A stretch of 64,000 nucleotides of DNA from an uncultured Enterobacterales bacterium (GTDB lineage: Bacteria > Pseudomonadota > Gammaproteobacteria > Enterobacterales > CALYQQ01). Below are positions 20,034 to 29,998 of the stretch, one piece after another. How positions within the stretch are numbered: the first letter of the stretch is position 1; the number at the start of each line of letters is the position of its first letter. Position numbers and translations under genes: made by a program. Where the stretch lies: NCBI GenBank assembly GCA_945288535.1, contig CALYQQ010000007.1:62001-126000 (forward strand), given 5' to 3'. The notes below the pieces were generated by a model that saw only the letters and a program-made list of their open reading frames with translations, was not told the origin of the DNA and did no database searches.

Positions 20034-21494
20034 CTATAGCAGTGGACTAAAGAAATAAAATAAACGCTCAATAATACGATGTAATAAAGATCGTTTTTGC
20101 CAATCATCAATAGTAAGCATTTCTGAACCCGCGATATATTCTCGCTGGATCGCAGCCATTTGTTGACCGAGTTCAGCATCATCAATGACAGCGGTAATTT
20201 CAAAGTTAAGCCACAAGCTACGATTATCGAGATTCACACTACCAATAAGATTTAATTGATCATCTACTGTAATACATTTTGTATGTAATAGGCCATCTTT
20301 AAATTTATAAATTTTAACGCCAGCTAATAATAATTCGGCATAAAATGCGCGACTTGCCCACCCAACCATTATTGAATCACTTTTAGCCGGAACAATCAAA
20401 CTAACGTCAATACCACGCATTGCGGCTGTACAAATAGCATGAAGTAAATCATCACTGGGGACAAAATAAGGCGTGACTAAAACTAATTTTTTACGTGCGG
20501 AGTAAACAGCAGTTAAAAGGACTTGAAGGATCATATCTTCTGGATAACCTGGGCCAGATGGGATGATATGTACTGCGTGTCCTGTTTCTTCAGTAGGATA
20601 AGTAGGAAGTGAATCTGGAATTGGTGGTGTGGTATTTTGTCCGGTTTCAGCTTCCCAATCACTGGCATAAATAACTTTCATCATAAGTGAAACAGGGCCA
20701 GTAATTCTAATCATTAAATCAATCCACTGACCGACACCACTATCTTGTTTGAAATAACGTGGATCAACCAAATTCATACTACCTAAGTAAGCAATATGCG
20801 TATCTATTATTACCATTTTACGATGTTGACGCAGATCCATTCTGCGTAAGAACATTCTAAAAATATTTACTTTTAATACTTCGATAAGTTCAACGCCTGC
20901 ATCGCGCATACGTTTAGCAAAAGGTGAGTAAAAGAAACGAAAACTACCGGCTGAATCTAACATGACTCGGCAACGAACACCACGTTGTGCAGCTGCCATA
21001 ACCGCTTCTGCGACTTCATCAGCAAGACCACCTCGATTCCAAATATAAAAAACAATATCAATTGATATTTTCGCTTCGTTAATATCATGAATAAGTGATT
21101 TAAGAGTTTTATCTGCAGATGTTATGACTTTAAGTTGATTATCTCGTGTCGCAGGAACACCTTGACGATGTTCGCAAAGTTGAAATAAGGGGGCGGAAAG
21201 CTGGGTTGTTGATGTGCAAAAAATATCTTTAGTTTTCTTCAATTCTGATAACCATGCCAATGCTAATGGCCAACGCTTTTTGGCATGTTCTGCACGTTTC
21301 TTACCTAAATGAAGTTCTCCAAGCAAAGCATAAGCAATAACACCCAATAAAGGGATAATATAAATAATAAATAACCACGCCATTGATGATGATACCGCAC
21401 GGGGTTTCATCACAATACGAAGGGTAACAAGTGCAATTAATAACCAGTATACAAAAACCAACAGCATACTTAGCGCTGTATAAAACGTACTCAT
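20034..21494 (-). CDS. cls: Cardiolipin synthase A
   Basis: Condenses two phosphatidylglycerols into cardiolipin at the inner membrane. The 486 residues are identical in length to E. coli ClsA. Two N-terminal membrane helices (about 4-27 and 36-58) precede two phospholipase D HKD motifs: [18 protein letters not shown] and [18 protein letters not shown]. The ending [10 protein letters not shown] is that of the family. The E. coli neighbour kch is absent, so yciI is directly upstream, 134 bases away. Confidence 0.97.
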   Translation of the reverse strand: MSTFYTALSMLLVFVYWLLIALVTLRIVMKPRAVSSSMAWLFIIYIIPLLGVIAYALLGELHLGKKRAEHAKKRWPLALAWLSELKKTKDIFCTSTTQLSAPLFQLCEHRQGVPATRDNQLKVITSADKTLKSLIHDINEAKISIDIVFYIWNRGGLADEVAEAVMAAAQRGVRCRVMLDSAGSFRFFYSPFAKRMRDAGVELIEVLKVNIFRMFLRRMDLRQHRKMVIIDTHIAYLGSMNLVDPRYFKQDSGVGQWIDLMIRITGPVSLMMKVIYASDWEAETGQNTTPPIPDSLPTYPTEETGHAVHIIPSGPGYPEDMILQVLLTAVYSARKKLVLVTPYFVPSDDLLHAICTAAMRGIDVSLIVPAKSDSIMVGWASRAFYAELLLAGVKIYKFKDGLLHTKCITVDDQLNLIGSVNLDNRSLWLNFEITAVIDDAELGQQMAAIQREYIAGSEMLTIDDWQKRSLLHRIIERLFYFFSPLL

Positions 21495-21628
21495 AATTTT
21501 AATTTATCGTTAAATAGTTGTTATAAATAGCTTATTCTCATTAAATATGAATTAATCAACAATATACAAATCAACGTTAACATATTTAAGATAACGCCGT
21601 TCATATTATGAATTTAATGATAGTAAGT

Positions 21629-21925
21629 TTAAAATGTTCGTTTGAACGGTTTAATGATGACGTTTTGATAAACACCTGTTTTAACATAAGGATCATCGTT
21701 TATCCATTCAGTAGCCTGTTGAAGATCTATGAACTCTGCAATAATTACAGATCCAGTAAATCCTATATTGCTTGCTTCATCATTATCTACAGTTGGATTT
21801 GCACCTGCAATTAATAAACGATTTTGACGTTTTAATTCTTCTAGTCTGCTTAAATGTTGTGGACGTATTGCTAATCGTTTTTCTAATGAATCGGTGACAT
21901 CTTCAGCATAGATAACATATAACAT
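21629..21925 (-). CDS. yciI: YciI family protein
   Basis: A 98-residue member of the YciI/YCII domain family, with a ferredoxin-like dimeric alpha-beta barrel fold related to small dehydrochlorinase and muconolactone isomerase-like proteins. It starts MLYVIYAEDVTDSLEKR; the conserved His and Asp of the putative active site are in RPQHLSRL and NDPYV. It is divergent from tonB, as in E. coli. The physiological substrate is unknown. Confidence 0.94.
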   Translation of the reverse strand: MLYVIYAEDVTDSLEKRLAIRPQHLSRLEELKRQNRLLIAGANPTVDNDEASNIGFTGSVIIAEFIDLQQATEWINDDPYVKTGVYQNVIIKPFKRTF

Positions 21926-22168
21926 GAGAAGTCCTTTACAAAGCTAATAAAATAATGAAATATCAAATGGTATTATTTTCATTTAATATGGAATGACTAT
22001 GCTACAGTAATTCAGATCTCACCCTTATTGCAATATTTCCAGATAAAAATGGCTTTTTTTGGTAATTACACAATTTAATTAATACGTTTTTATTTAATTA
22101 AATTTGCTGTAATTTTACTCTATAAAACCATACAACCAATAGATGACCTAATCAATTATAAATTTTAT

Positions 22169-22197
22169 TTAACATTAGTCAAAATAGCCCATATAAT
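22169..22197 (+). promoter_or_regulatory. tonB promoter
   Basis: TTAACA (22169-22174) and a perfect TATAAT (22192-22197) are separated by 17 bases, putting the transcription start near 22204 and leaving a leader of about 50 nt before tonB. Confidence 0.75.
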
Positions 22198-22204
22198 TGG
22201 ACAT

Positions 22205-22223
22205 GAATATGATAACTATTTTC
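22205..22223 (+). promoter_or_regulatory. Fur box at tonB
   Basis: The 19-mer GAATATGATAACTATTTTC matches the Fur consensus (GATAATGATAATCATTATC) at 14 of 19 positions. It overlaps the expected transcription start immediately downstream of the tonB -10 box. This fits iron-dependent repression of tonB, as known in E. coli. Confidence 0.7.
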
Positions 22224-22254
22224 ATTTAAAATAACATGGCCATTGTTAATTAAT

Positions 22255-23073
22255 ATGACAACTGAGAAAAGAAAAAAATATAAAGGTAATCCTATCTCAG
22301 GTGCTATATGCATTTCTATTATATTACATAGTTGTATATTAGCCGGTTTAGTTTATGCAGCAACCTTTACATCTGAGCCTAAGTTATTGGAGCAGGATGC
22401 TACTATGGATGTAATGATGATTGATGTGAATTTCCTTGCTACATCATCAGAGGCAGAACAAAGTGAGCAACCTCCATCTTACCCTAATGAGGAGGAGGTC
22501 ACTGATGTTGAACCCGATGTGATACCTGAACCGAAACCTGAACCTATTCCTGATCCTGAACCGGAAGTCAAATCCGAACCAGAACCCTTAGCTGATGCAA
22601 TACCATTGCAACAAGTGAAGCCGGAAGAAATTAAACCTAAAGAGAAAAAAATTGCGCCTATTAAAAAGCCAACGTCGGTTAAAAAACCTAAAAAACAGCC
22701 ATCACCTACTAAAAAAACAAATAAGCCTATAACGAAGGCACCATTAGAAGGTAATGCAGCAATAACAGCGGCACCCGTAGCGGCAAAAGGATCATCGTTA
22801 AGTAATGGAGCTAAAGCATTAAATAGAACGCAACCCGCTTATCCCGATCGTGCTAGAGCAATGGGTATAGAAGGTAAAGTTATTGTGAGATTTGATATAA
22901 ATTCACAAGGATACGTAGATAATATTCGAATTATATCTGAATCACCTAAAAATATGTTTAGTCGAGAAGTAAAACGAGCAATGAGGCGCTGGCGTTACGA
23001 ATCAAATAAACCTACAAGTGATAAAGAGATCACTATATTATTTAAATTAACAGGGGGCGCAATTATTACCTAA
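22255..23073 (+). CDS. tonB: Energy-transducing protein TonB
   Basis: Couples the proton-motive force via ExbB/ExbD to outer-membrane siderophore and cobalamin receptors. The product has a cytoplasmic basic N-terminus, one membrane anchor (about residues 15-35, containing the SxxxH-type SIILHS), and a long periplasmic Pro-Glu/Pro-Lys spacer (about 70-165). A C-terminal TonB domain carries QPAYPDRARAMGIEGKV and the MRRWRYE motif. I use the ATG at 22255 rather than the TTG four codons earlier; the length is then 272. It has its own promoter and Fur box. Confidence 0.95.
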   Translation: MTTEKRKKYKGNPISGAICISIILHSCILAGLVYAATFTSEPKLLEQDATMDVMMIDVNFLATSSEAEQSEQPPSYPNEEEVTDVEPDVIPEPKPEPIPDPEPEVKSEPEPLADAIPLQQVKPEEIKPKEKKIAPIKKPTSVKKPKKQPSPTKKTNKPITKAPLEGNAAITAAPVAAKGSSLSNGAKALNRTQPAYPDRARAMGIEGKVIVRFDINSQGYVDNIRIISESPKNMFSREVKRAMRRWRYESNKPTSDKEITILFKLTGGAIIT

Positions 23074-23123
23074 TAATATATAGGGAAATATGCTGTTGTT
23101 GCTTTTTTATGATGATATAACCC

Positions 23124-23152
23124 AAAATGACGGGAACTTACCCCGTCATTTT
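23124..23152. terminator. Bidirectional terminator tonB/yciA
   Basis: An 11-base-pair stem (AAAATGACGGG / CCCGTCATTTT) with a seven-base loop has A-runs on one side and T-runs on the other. It can end both the plus-strand tonB and the minus-strand yciA transcripts. Confidence 0.85.
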
Positions 23153-23164
23153 TATAGCTAACAT

Positions 23165-23596
23165 TTAATTAATATGAATATTTAGTTTTCTATTTTGTTG
23201 GTTTTCTGGCAACGGCCTAGATTTACCGTTATCATCGATAGAAACATAGGTGAATATCGCTTCTGTTACACATTGTCGCTTACCAATCATACCTGAAGAT
23301 ACTTTTTTTACCCATATTTCGATTTTTATGGTAAGTGACGTTCTGCCTGTTTTTATGCATTCAGCATGGCAACAAACGATATCACCAACCTCTACTGGTT
23401 TTAAGAAGGTCATCGCATCGACAGCTACCGTGACTGTCCTACTTTGAGCGATCTCTTTTGCTAGAATAGCACCACCCATATCCATTTGGGACATAATCCA
23501 TCCACCAAAAATATCACCATTGGCGTTTGTATCTGCTGGCATAGCTAATGTCCTGAGCACCAGTTCACCACGAGGAACCCGCTGTTCAGTCGTCAT
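23165..23596 (-). CDS. yciA: Acyl-CoA thioesterase YciA
   Basis: A hotdog-fold acyl-CoA thioester hydrolase of broad chain-length specificity. The conserved core LRTLAMPADTNANGDIFGGWIMSQMD includes the catalytic Asn and Asp, followed by VGDIVCCHAECIKTGRTSLTI. The frame is open 11 codons upstream, but homologues begin a few residues before VPRGELVLRT. I therefore take MTTEQRVPRG at 23596 (143 aa), with a GAGAGAAAG leader. It follows yciB on the same strand, the E. coli order. Confidence 0.95.
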   Translation of the reverse strand: MTTEQRVPRGELVLRTLAMPADTNANGDIFGGWIMSQMDMGGAILAKEIAQSRTVTVAVDAMTFLKPVEVGDIVCCHAECIKTGRTSLTIKIEIWVKKVSSGMIGKRQCVTEAIFTYVSIDDNGKSRPLPENQQNRKLNIHIN

Positions 23597-23673
23597 AATC
23601 TTTCTCTCATCTAATGTAGCTAACATCATTAATATTAATTAATGGAATTAAATACGATTTATTGTCTACATTT

Positions 23674-24225
23674 CTATTTGTCTGTATTAGGCTTTTCTTC
23701 TTTTGGTAAAAAAGGGTAAATGTAAACACCACAAATAACAGTGACAATAATTGATGCAATTGGGGTACCAAATGATTTAAATGCAGCCCATATGTCGATG
23801 GATAATGAAAAACCAATATAAAGATTAATAAGGGCTATAAAACTAAAAAATGCAATCCAGATCCAATTTAAATGATACCAAACTTTAGCTGGCAAGCTTA
23901 GCTCTTTTCCTAACATTTTTTCTAGTAGAGTTTGTTTCATAAAATAGGGTGAAACTAATAAAGCAAAGGCAAGTAACCCATTAAAAATAGTTACTTTCCA
24001 AATAATAAATCGTTGATCTTGTAAGTAAATAGTTAATGATCCGAAGATGGCGACTAATATAAAGCTGAACAGTTCCATTTTGTCAACTTTGCGATATTTA
24101 ATCCAACAAAAAATGAGCACAAGAGCGGTTGTCAAAATTAATAATTTTGTCGCAATGAATAAATCATAGGTTTTTAATGCAACAAAGAAAGTAAGAAGTG
24201 GAAATAAATAGAGCAATTGCTTCAT
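23674..24225 (-). CDS. yciB: YciB inner-membrane septation protein
   Basis: A 183-residue intracellular septation protein A (IspZ) family member with five predicted membrane helices. It starts MKQLLYLFPLLTFFVALKTYD, as in homologues, and carries the family GKELSLPAKVWYHLNWIW segment. In E. coli YciB links envelope integrity, cell length control and elongasome/divisome proteins. It lies between yciC and yciA, as in E. coli. Confidence 0.95.
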   Translation of the reverse strand: MKQLLYLFPLLTFFVALKTYDLFIATKLLILTTALVLIFCWIKYRKVDKMELFSFILVAIFGSLTIYLQDQRFIIWKVTIFNGLLAFALLVSPYFMKQTLLEKMLGKELSLPAKVWYHLNWIWIAFFSFIALINLYIGFSLSIDIWAAFKSFGTPIASIIVTVICGVYIYPFLPKEEKPNTDK

Positions 24226-24378
24226 AACATATCCTGATTAATGTTGAAGTATAATAATACTACACGGCCAATTTTACAGATGATTAAGCATTTTTTGCAA
24301 TAAAATGTCATACCAGATAGGGTAAGTCATCATTTGACCGCATATTTGCATATATAATGTCGATTATTACTTAAAAAC

Positions 24379-25158
24379 TCACTGATCTTTATAATAACTT
24401 TTTTGCGTCGTTAATAAATAAAAACGTAGCAAATAGGTAGTAAAAAAGATTGATATTCCTACATTTAATAATAGTATTATCATACGACCAATCCCTATTG
24501 ATATAGGTATATTTATTATTAATTGTGCTAATAATACAGGGATAATTATTTTAGCTAATAGAATACAAAAACAAACAGGTAAAAGGTATTGACTATTTTT
24601 AAACATAAGTTTAATACTTTGTACCAAAGCGTGTATCAAATTAGCATGATTAATAACTTTAATAATAGGTGCTAACATTAATGCATAAATGAGGAAAACT
24701 CCTGGTAAAATAAATAATCCTAAACCGGTAAGTATAAGAAGATGACTGGCAAAGGTAATAAGTAATACACCAGGTAGATAACTCATGATTTTACCTAACA
24801 CGAGCATAACATTGGCATTACCATAGTCAGTGAGACAATTTATGATAGCTAAAGTACCACATACAGTAACGGCGCTAATAAGTAATTCAGGAAAATAAAA
24901 ATAAGGTAGTATATCTATCAATTGATTAATTTGATCAGCTAAGTAATTTGTTTGTTGTTCAGAATAGTCACTATTCAAATTAACAAGAGATTGATTAATA
25001 CGTTCCATTATGGCTTTAGCCATATCTTGTTGTGAAGAAAAAATAAATGATAACAACTGATTAAGAAATACAATACTTAAGGCTAATATAATAAACCGCA
25101 CTTTAGAATTTTTTAAGCAGTATAGGCTATCATTCAGTATACTTCTAACTAATGTCAT
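24379..25158 (-). CDS. yciC: YciC family (UPF0259) membrane protein
   Basis: A 259-residue, six-helix inner-membrane protein of the UPF0259/YciC family, judged from its position upstream of yciB-yciA, its length (E. coli 247) and the hydrophobic pattern (GLGLFILPGVFLIYALMLAP). E. coli YciC and YciB act together in envelope maintenance. Its N-terminal part (MTLVRSILNDSLYCLKN) is cytoplasmic. The 153-base gap to yciB leaves room for a separate yciB promoter. Confidence 0.9.
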   Translation of the reverse strand: MTLVRSILNDSLYCLKNSKVRFIILALSIVFLNQLLSFIFSSQQDMAKAIMERINQSLVNLNSDYSEQQTNYLADQINQLIDILPYFYFPELLISAVTVCGTLAIINCLTDYGNANVMLVLGKIMSYLPGVLLITFASHLLILTGLGLFILPGVFLIYALMLAPIIKVINHANLIHALVQSIKLMFKNSQYLLPVCFCILLAKIIIPVLLAQLIINIPISIGIGRMIILLLNVGISIFFTTYLLRFYLLTTQKSYYKDQ

Positions 25159-25435
25159 AGTTTCCCCTGATAATTAGCTTATATGAATATAAATGAATTA
25201 TCATCTACACTAATGATAAGACTATTAAATTTTTAGAATTGAAAATTTCAGTATACCTTGTTAATTTTAACAATTAAATATGAATAAGATAGAGTTGCTG
25301 TTTTTTACGGCATAGTTGAGGGGAATATTTCCTATTGGCTTGTACTATCTAGCTGTTAATTCGTGCTATTATGCTATCAAACTATTATGCTAATAACTCA
25401 CTATATACTTTTTGTGCAGGGAAGGGAGATCTCTT

Positions 25436-27898
25436 ATGAAGTGTCGCGTTGAGAAACGCATTACATTGCTATTATTTCCTGCTGTAGTTATTGCTGCTAT
25501 AGTTGCTATTTTTAGAAATAATCAAATAACTTTTTTTTATGCTTCTATTCTGCTGTTCTTTATTATTTATTTTTCTATAGCTTACATTATTTATAACAGA
25601 ACAATAAAACAAAATAACTTCTTTTTTTACCCGCCCAATCAACCCATTAATTGGCTATGGATCATTATTGCAACGAATATTTCTTTATTATTATTGATAA
25701 GTTATTTCTTTGTTACAAATGTTTATCAACGATATCATTATCTATTAAAAGAAGGTGAGTATCTCTATCAATCTGCATGTACAATTGATAATGATCAAGA
25801 GGTTGCTTCACGAAGAATGGCAAAGCAGCTTGCTATTCAACGTCATATTCGTTTGATTTCAACGGATTGGTTTGTTTCATTACAACGTTATTATGTAACA
25901 GGTGGGCATACCAAGGCATATGCACTTCAACAAAAGCTATGGCATTGTTATAGTGATTTAAATACGCGTAATTTAGTTCAGCCTTTAGCAGAAAAGCTTC
26001 AGCAACAACTTTCTATTTATGTGCGCCCACGCGTCAGCCTCATGAATAAAATGCAAATGTTCGAATCCAGTTATGAGCAATTAATGGCATATAAAATGAT
26101 GGCTGAACCTAAAAAAGTCAATCCTCATTTTTTGATAACAGTATTAAGTGATGATCGGGTGCGACCTGATACTATTCCAATCGACCAATGGCATCACCAA
26201 TCTGTAGAATTAGTGACTTTTTATGTTTATAACCTAATGAATAATCCAGATTGGGCTATCACACTTAATGATATGCTTGTTCATGAGGTTAGAAAGTCAT
26301 TAGTTCATGATATTAATTTGCATAACAGTGAAACAGCTGTTTATCAACGAATATTAAAACAAGCTGCTCAAAATTACGATGATTTATCATTGAATAGACT
26401 ATTAAAGGGAGTTGATAGTCAAATGCTATTTGTCTCTTTAATTGATATTCCTGGTATGTTTACACGACAGGCATGGGAAGGGGTTATTGAAAATGAAATT
26501 AATCAACATATGATTACCTCCTATCCTGATATTCAATGGGTAATTGGTGATGATGAGATTAAGGGGTTAATATTGATCCCACAAGATCAGCTGCGTATGA
26601 CGCTTATTTATCGTTATAACCGTGATTATAATGCTGCTTGGCACTATTTTTTAAATAACTTGCGTTGGCGAGAAGCTGAAACAGTAGCAGAATCAATTGA
26701 TCAATTAACATTATTATCTGAACCAATTAAATCCCCTTTTATAGCGCTAATGGATGCAATACGTTATCAAGGTGAAATCAGCTATAGCTATGAATTACCC
26801 ACAATAACGATTAATGGAAATACGCAAACCACTAGTCGGGTAAAATCATTTAATGCAAACTCTGGCTTTGGTCATTTAATAAAGCTATTTGATATAAAGG
26901 GAGAAAAACAATCAATTTTACACGCGTATCTCGATTATGTGACAATGTCACGCGATAAATTAGCAGCGATATCGTCTTCGGCAGATCCTGTAATTGTGGC
27001 TAATGCAATAAGTGAAACCTTAGTACAACACAACAATGATCAAATTATTGATAAACGTGTTTACGGTAAACAACTTGCAACCTCTTTAGGTACGGAGTGG
27101 GCGCAATTTAGCCATAATCTTTTTATACAACCTGTTGAGCAGGCATGGAAAATATTGCTTGATCCTCTCGTTGAGCGCGTTAATCAGCATTGGCAGATAT
27201 CGATTGCTGAACCATGGAATGGTAGGCTCGCATTTTATTATCCATTACGAAAGACAAATAAAGATGTTCCATTAGATGAGCTTTATCAATTATTACGCCC
27301 AATCACAGGAACGATTGATCAATTTATTTCATCTGAGCTTGCATCGTCAATAACACAAAAAAATGGTAGTCGGTTAATAAAACCATTAGAAAATGATCGA
27401 ATACGTTTTCATCCGAAGTTTTTATCAACAATCAATACAATTAACCAAATAACAGCATCATTACCCTTAAATAAAGAGATGAGTATGTCATTTGTGCTTA
27501 CTGGGCGTACATCTAATAAAGTAAAACGTACCGAATTAATTATTGATGAACAAACGGCAATAGGAAGTCATTATAATACCTCTTATGAAATAGCCTGGCC
27601 TACGAACTACACATTTCCTCAGACTGAATTGCGATGGACAACTGATTTTGGGGGTGAAAGAAATTATGATGATATTCGCGGTTCAATGTCTTTTATTCGT
27701 TTGTTAGAAAAGGCCAAGATACGCACTCTTGATAATCGCCATTATCTCATTAGCTGGAAAGCAAGTGATGGTAATTTAATTGAGTTTGAACTCGATACGA
27801 AAAGAGGGAAAGGGCCTTTGGCTTTCTTACTCTTACGTGGATTGACGTTACCTCCTGTTGTTTTTGAATCTATAGATTCTATCGATAATACCTCTTAA
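25436..27898 (+). CDS. Orphan TssM/IcmF-like protein lacking the cytoplasmic NTPase domain
   Basis: The 820 residues match the periplasmic part of the type VI secretion protein TssM. Landmarks are the YEQLMAYKMMAEPKKVNPHFL block, IDIPGMFTRQAWEGVI, the LLSEPIKSPFIALMDAI motif and the C-terminal GPLAFLLLRGLTLPPVVF. Helices are predicted at about 9-26, 31-53 and 74-96. Between the second and third helices only about 20 residues remain, where TssM normally carries a cytoplasmic domain of roughly 300-400 residues with a phosphate-binding loop. No Walker A motif is present. The start is the ATG after AAGGGAGATCTCTT, not the TTG eight codons earlier. No other tss gene is nearby. The frame is intact over 2.4 kb, so it is probably expressed. 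Confidence 0.85.
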   Translation: MKCRVEKRITLLLFPAVVIAAIVAIFRNNQITFFYASILLFFIIYFSIAYIIYNRTIKQNNFFFYPPNQPINWLWIIIATNISLLLLISYFFVTNVYQRYHYLLKEGEYLYQSACTIDNDQEVASRRMAKQLAIQRHIRLISTDWFVSLQRYYVTGGHTKAYALQQKLWHCYSDLNTRNLVQPLAEKLQQQLSIYVRPRVSLMNKMQMFESSYEQLMAYKMMAEPKKVNPHFLITVLSDDRVRPDTIPIDQWHHQSVELVTFYVYNLMNNPDWAITLNDMLVHEVRKSLVHDINLHNSETAVYQRILKQAAQNYDDLSLNRLLKGVDSQMLFVSLIDIPGMFTRQAWEGVIENEINQHMITSYPDIQWVIGDDEIKGLILIPQDQLRMTLIYRYNRDYNAAWHYFLNNLRWREAETVAESIDQLTLLSEPIKSPFIALMDAIRYQGEISYSYELPTITINGNTQTTSRVKSFNANSGFGHLIKLFDIKGEKQSILHAYLDYVTMSRDKLAAISSSADPVIVANAISETLVQHNNDQIIDKRVYGKQLATSLGTEWAQFSHNLFIQPVEQAWKILLDPLVERVNQHWQISIAEPWNGRLAFYYPLRKTNKDVPLDELYQLLRPITGTIDQFISSELASSITQKNGSRLIKPLENDRIRFHPKFLSTINTINQITASLPLNKEMSMSFVLTGRTSNKVKRTELIIDEQTAIGSHYNTSYEIAWPTNYTFPQTELRWTTDFGGERNYDDIRGSMSFIRLLEKAKIRTLDNRHYLISWKASDGNLIEFELDTKRGKGPLAFLLLRGLTLPPVVFESIDSIDNTS

Positions 27899-27932
27899 CT
27901 AAATGGTGCAATTTAGATAAAACGACTTGTTT

Positions 27933-27956
27933 TCCCTCTTGGTCTAGTAAGAGGGA
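27933..27956. terminator. Hairpin between tssM-like gene and trpA
   Basis: An eight-base-pair stem (TCCCTCTT / AAGAGGGA) with an eight-base loop lies between two convergent genes. It is probably a shared transcript end, though T-tracts are weak. Confidence 0.5.
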
Positions 27957-27968
27957 GAAAGTTATATA

Positions 27969-28775
27969 TTATTTTATGCTAGCCGCTTTCATTGTTTGGA
28001 CAAATTCTGTCAGTTTTGTAAACATTCTATCAGGTTGTTGGTAGTTGTTTTCAATGATGCTAACAATAGCTGATCCTGAAATAACGCCTGAAGCTCCCGA
28101 ATTTAATGCGGTTTTGACTTGCTCGGGTTTAGAGATCCCAAAACCTTGGATAGCCGGTGGCGCTTGATAACTAGTTAATTTAGCAACTAAATCACTTGAT
28201 GGTCGTTGCGCATCATGATCGACACCGGTAACACCAGCACGTGATAATAAATATGTGTAGCCTTTACCATATTTAGCAATTTGGCTAATCAATACTTCAG
28301 AAGCATTCGGTGGACAAATAAATATAGGTGAAATGTGATATTTTTCGGCTACCGTTCTAAAGGGTGTCGATTCGTGAAAAGGTACATCTGCAATCAAAAC
28401 AGAATCGACACCTGCATTTTTGCAACGCGCATAAAAATTATCGATCCCTTTACGATAAACAAGATTTGCATAGAGCAATAGCCCTATTGGTATTCTAGGC
28501 TGTTTTCTTCTGATATGAGCGATCAGGTCAAAACATACATTCGGTGTAATATTAGCAGCAAAGGCACGTTGGGTTGCACTTTGTATTACAGGTCCATCAG
28601 CTAAGGGATCAGAAAATGGAATACCTAATTCTAATGCATCAGCACCAGCAGTAATGAGTGTATCAATAATATTGAGTGATAATTCTGGTGTTGGATCGCC
28701 TAATATGACAAAAGGAACAAAAGCCCCCTGATTGCTATTGGCTAAGTCAGTAAAAAGCTGTTGATAACGATCCAT
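27969..28775 (-). CDS. trpA: Tryptophan synthase alpha chain
   Basis: Cleaves indole-3-glycerol phosphate to indole and G3P, channelling indole to TrpB. The 268 residues equal E. coli TrpA. The catalytic Glu is in [19 protein letters not shown], with its Asp a few residues on; the phosphate-binding [10 protein letters not shown] and GVISGSAIV segments are present. The start codon overlaps the trpB stop by one base (TAATG), indicating coupled translation. It is the last gene of trpEGDCBA. Confidence 0.98.
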   Translation of the reverse strand: MDRYQQLFTDLANSNQGAFVPFVILGDPTPELSLNIIDTLITAGADALELGIPFSDPLADGPVIQSATQRAFAANITPNVCFDLIAHIRRKQPRIPIGLLLYANLVYRKGIDNFYARCKNAGVDSVLIADVPFHESTPFRTVAEKYHISPIFICPPNASEVLISQIAKYGKGYTYLLSRAGVTGVDHDAQRPSSDLVAKLTSYQAPPAIQGFGISKPEQVKTALNSGASGVISGSAIVSIIENNYQQPDRMFTKLTEFVQTMKAASIK

Positions 28776-29965
28776 TAGTACTCTCCCCGCGATTTTAAAA
28801 TATCATGAACAGTAAAAATATCTTTATCTCCCCGCCCAGAAAGATTAACAATAAAGATTTGTTCTTTTTGTGGATTAGCGTTAATGCATTTTAAGGCATA
28901 GGCCAATGCATGCGACGACTCTAACGCAGGAATAATTCCTTCATGACATGAAAGCAGCTGAAACGCAGTTAAGGCTTCATCATCTGTGACAGAAACATAT
29001 GTAGCACGACCAATATTGTTTAAATGCGCATGTTGAGGGCCAACGGCTGGAAAATCTAATCCAGCAGAAATTGAATAAGATTCTTTGATTTGTCCTTCAT
29101 CTGTTTGCATCATTGGGGCTTTCATACCAAAATAAATACCTACTGTACCATGCTTTAAAGCAGCACCATGCTGGCCAGATTCAATGCCCAATCCACCAGG
29201 TTCCACACCAATAAGTTTAACTGTGGGTTCATCAATAAAATCGGCAAACATACCAATAGCATTTGAGCCACCTCCCACACAGGCGATAACCGCATCAGGT
29301 AAACGGTTTTCTCTTTCCAAAATTTGTGTTTTAGTTTCTTTGCCTATCATTCGTTGGAATTCACGAACAATCGTAGGGAAAGGATGCGGGCCCGCGGCGG
29401 TTCCTAGCATATAATGGCTGGTTTGGTAAGTTCCTGACCAATCTCGTAAGGCTTCATTGCAGGCATCTTTCAGCGTTGCTGAACCTGTTTCTACAGGAAT
29501 AACATTAGCCCCCATTAAACGCATACGAAAGACATTAGGTAACTGGCGTTGAACATCTTTTGCGCCCATATAAATACGGCATTTTAAACCGAGTAATGCA
29601 CAGGCAAGAGCAGAAGCAACACCATGTTGGCCAGCACCTGTCTCGGCAATAATTTCTGTTTTTCCCATACGCTTAGCTAAAAGTGCTTGACCCAATACTT
29701 GATTCGTTTTATGAGCACCGCCATGAAGGAGATCTTCACGTTTTAAGTACAGTTTGCTCTTAGTTCCTTTAGTCAAATTATGACATAATGTCAATGGTGT
29801 TGGTCTGCCAGCATAATTGTGTAGCAAATCATAAAATGCTTTATGAAAAGTCGGATCTTGTTGGGCATCTATAAATGCTTGTTCTAATTGTTCAAGTGCT
29901 GGAACCAATATTTCTGGGACATACATTCCCCCAAACTCACCGAAATACGAATTTAGTTTAGCCAT
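28775..29965 (-). CDS. trpB: Tryptophan synthase beta chain
   Basis: A PLP enzyme that condenses indole with serine to tryptophan. The 396 residues (E. coli 397) carry the PLP lysine in [21 protein letters not shown] and the phosphate-binding [20 protein letters not shown] and the C-terminal [12 protein letters not shown] are also present. All catalytic residues appear intact. It lies 33 bases downstream of trpC. Confidence 0.98.
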   Translation of the reverse strand: MAKLNSYFGEFGGMYVPEILVPALEQLEQAFIDAQQDPTFHKAFYDLLHNYAGRPTPLTLCHNLTKGTKSKLYLKREDLLHGGAHKTNQVLGQALLAKRMGKTEIIAETGAGQHGVASALACALLGLKCRIYMGAKDVQRQLPNVFRMRLMGANVIPVETGSATLKDACNEALRDWSGTYQTSHYMLGTAAGPHPFPTIVREFQRMIGKETKTQILERENRLPDAVIACVGGGSNAIGMFADFIDEPTVKLIGVEPGGLGIESGQHGAALKHGTVGIYFGMKAPMMQTDEGQIKESYSISAGLDFPAVGPQHAHLNNIGRATYVSVTDDEALTAFQLLSCHEGIIPALESSHALAYALKCINANPQKEQIFIVNLSGRGDKDIFTVHDILKSRGEY

Positions 29966-29998
29966 TACCTTATCCTTTAGTATGTCACTGCGCGCATC

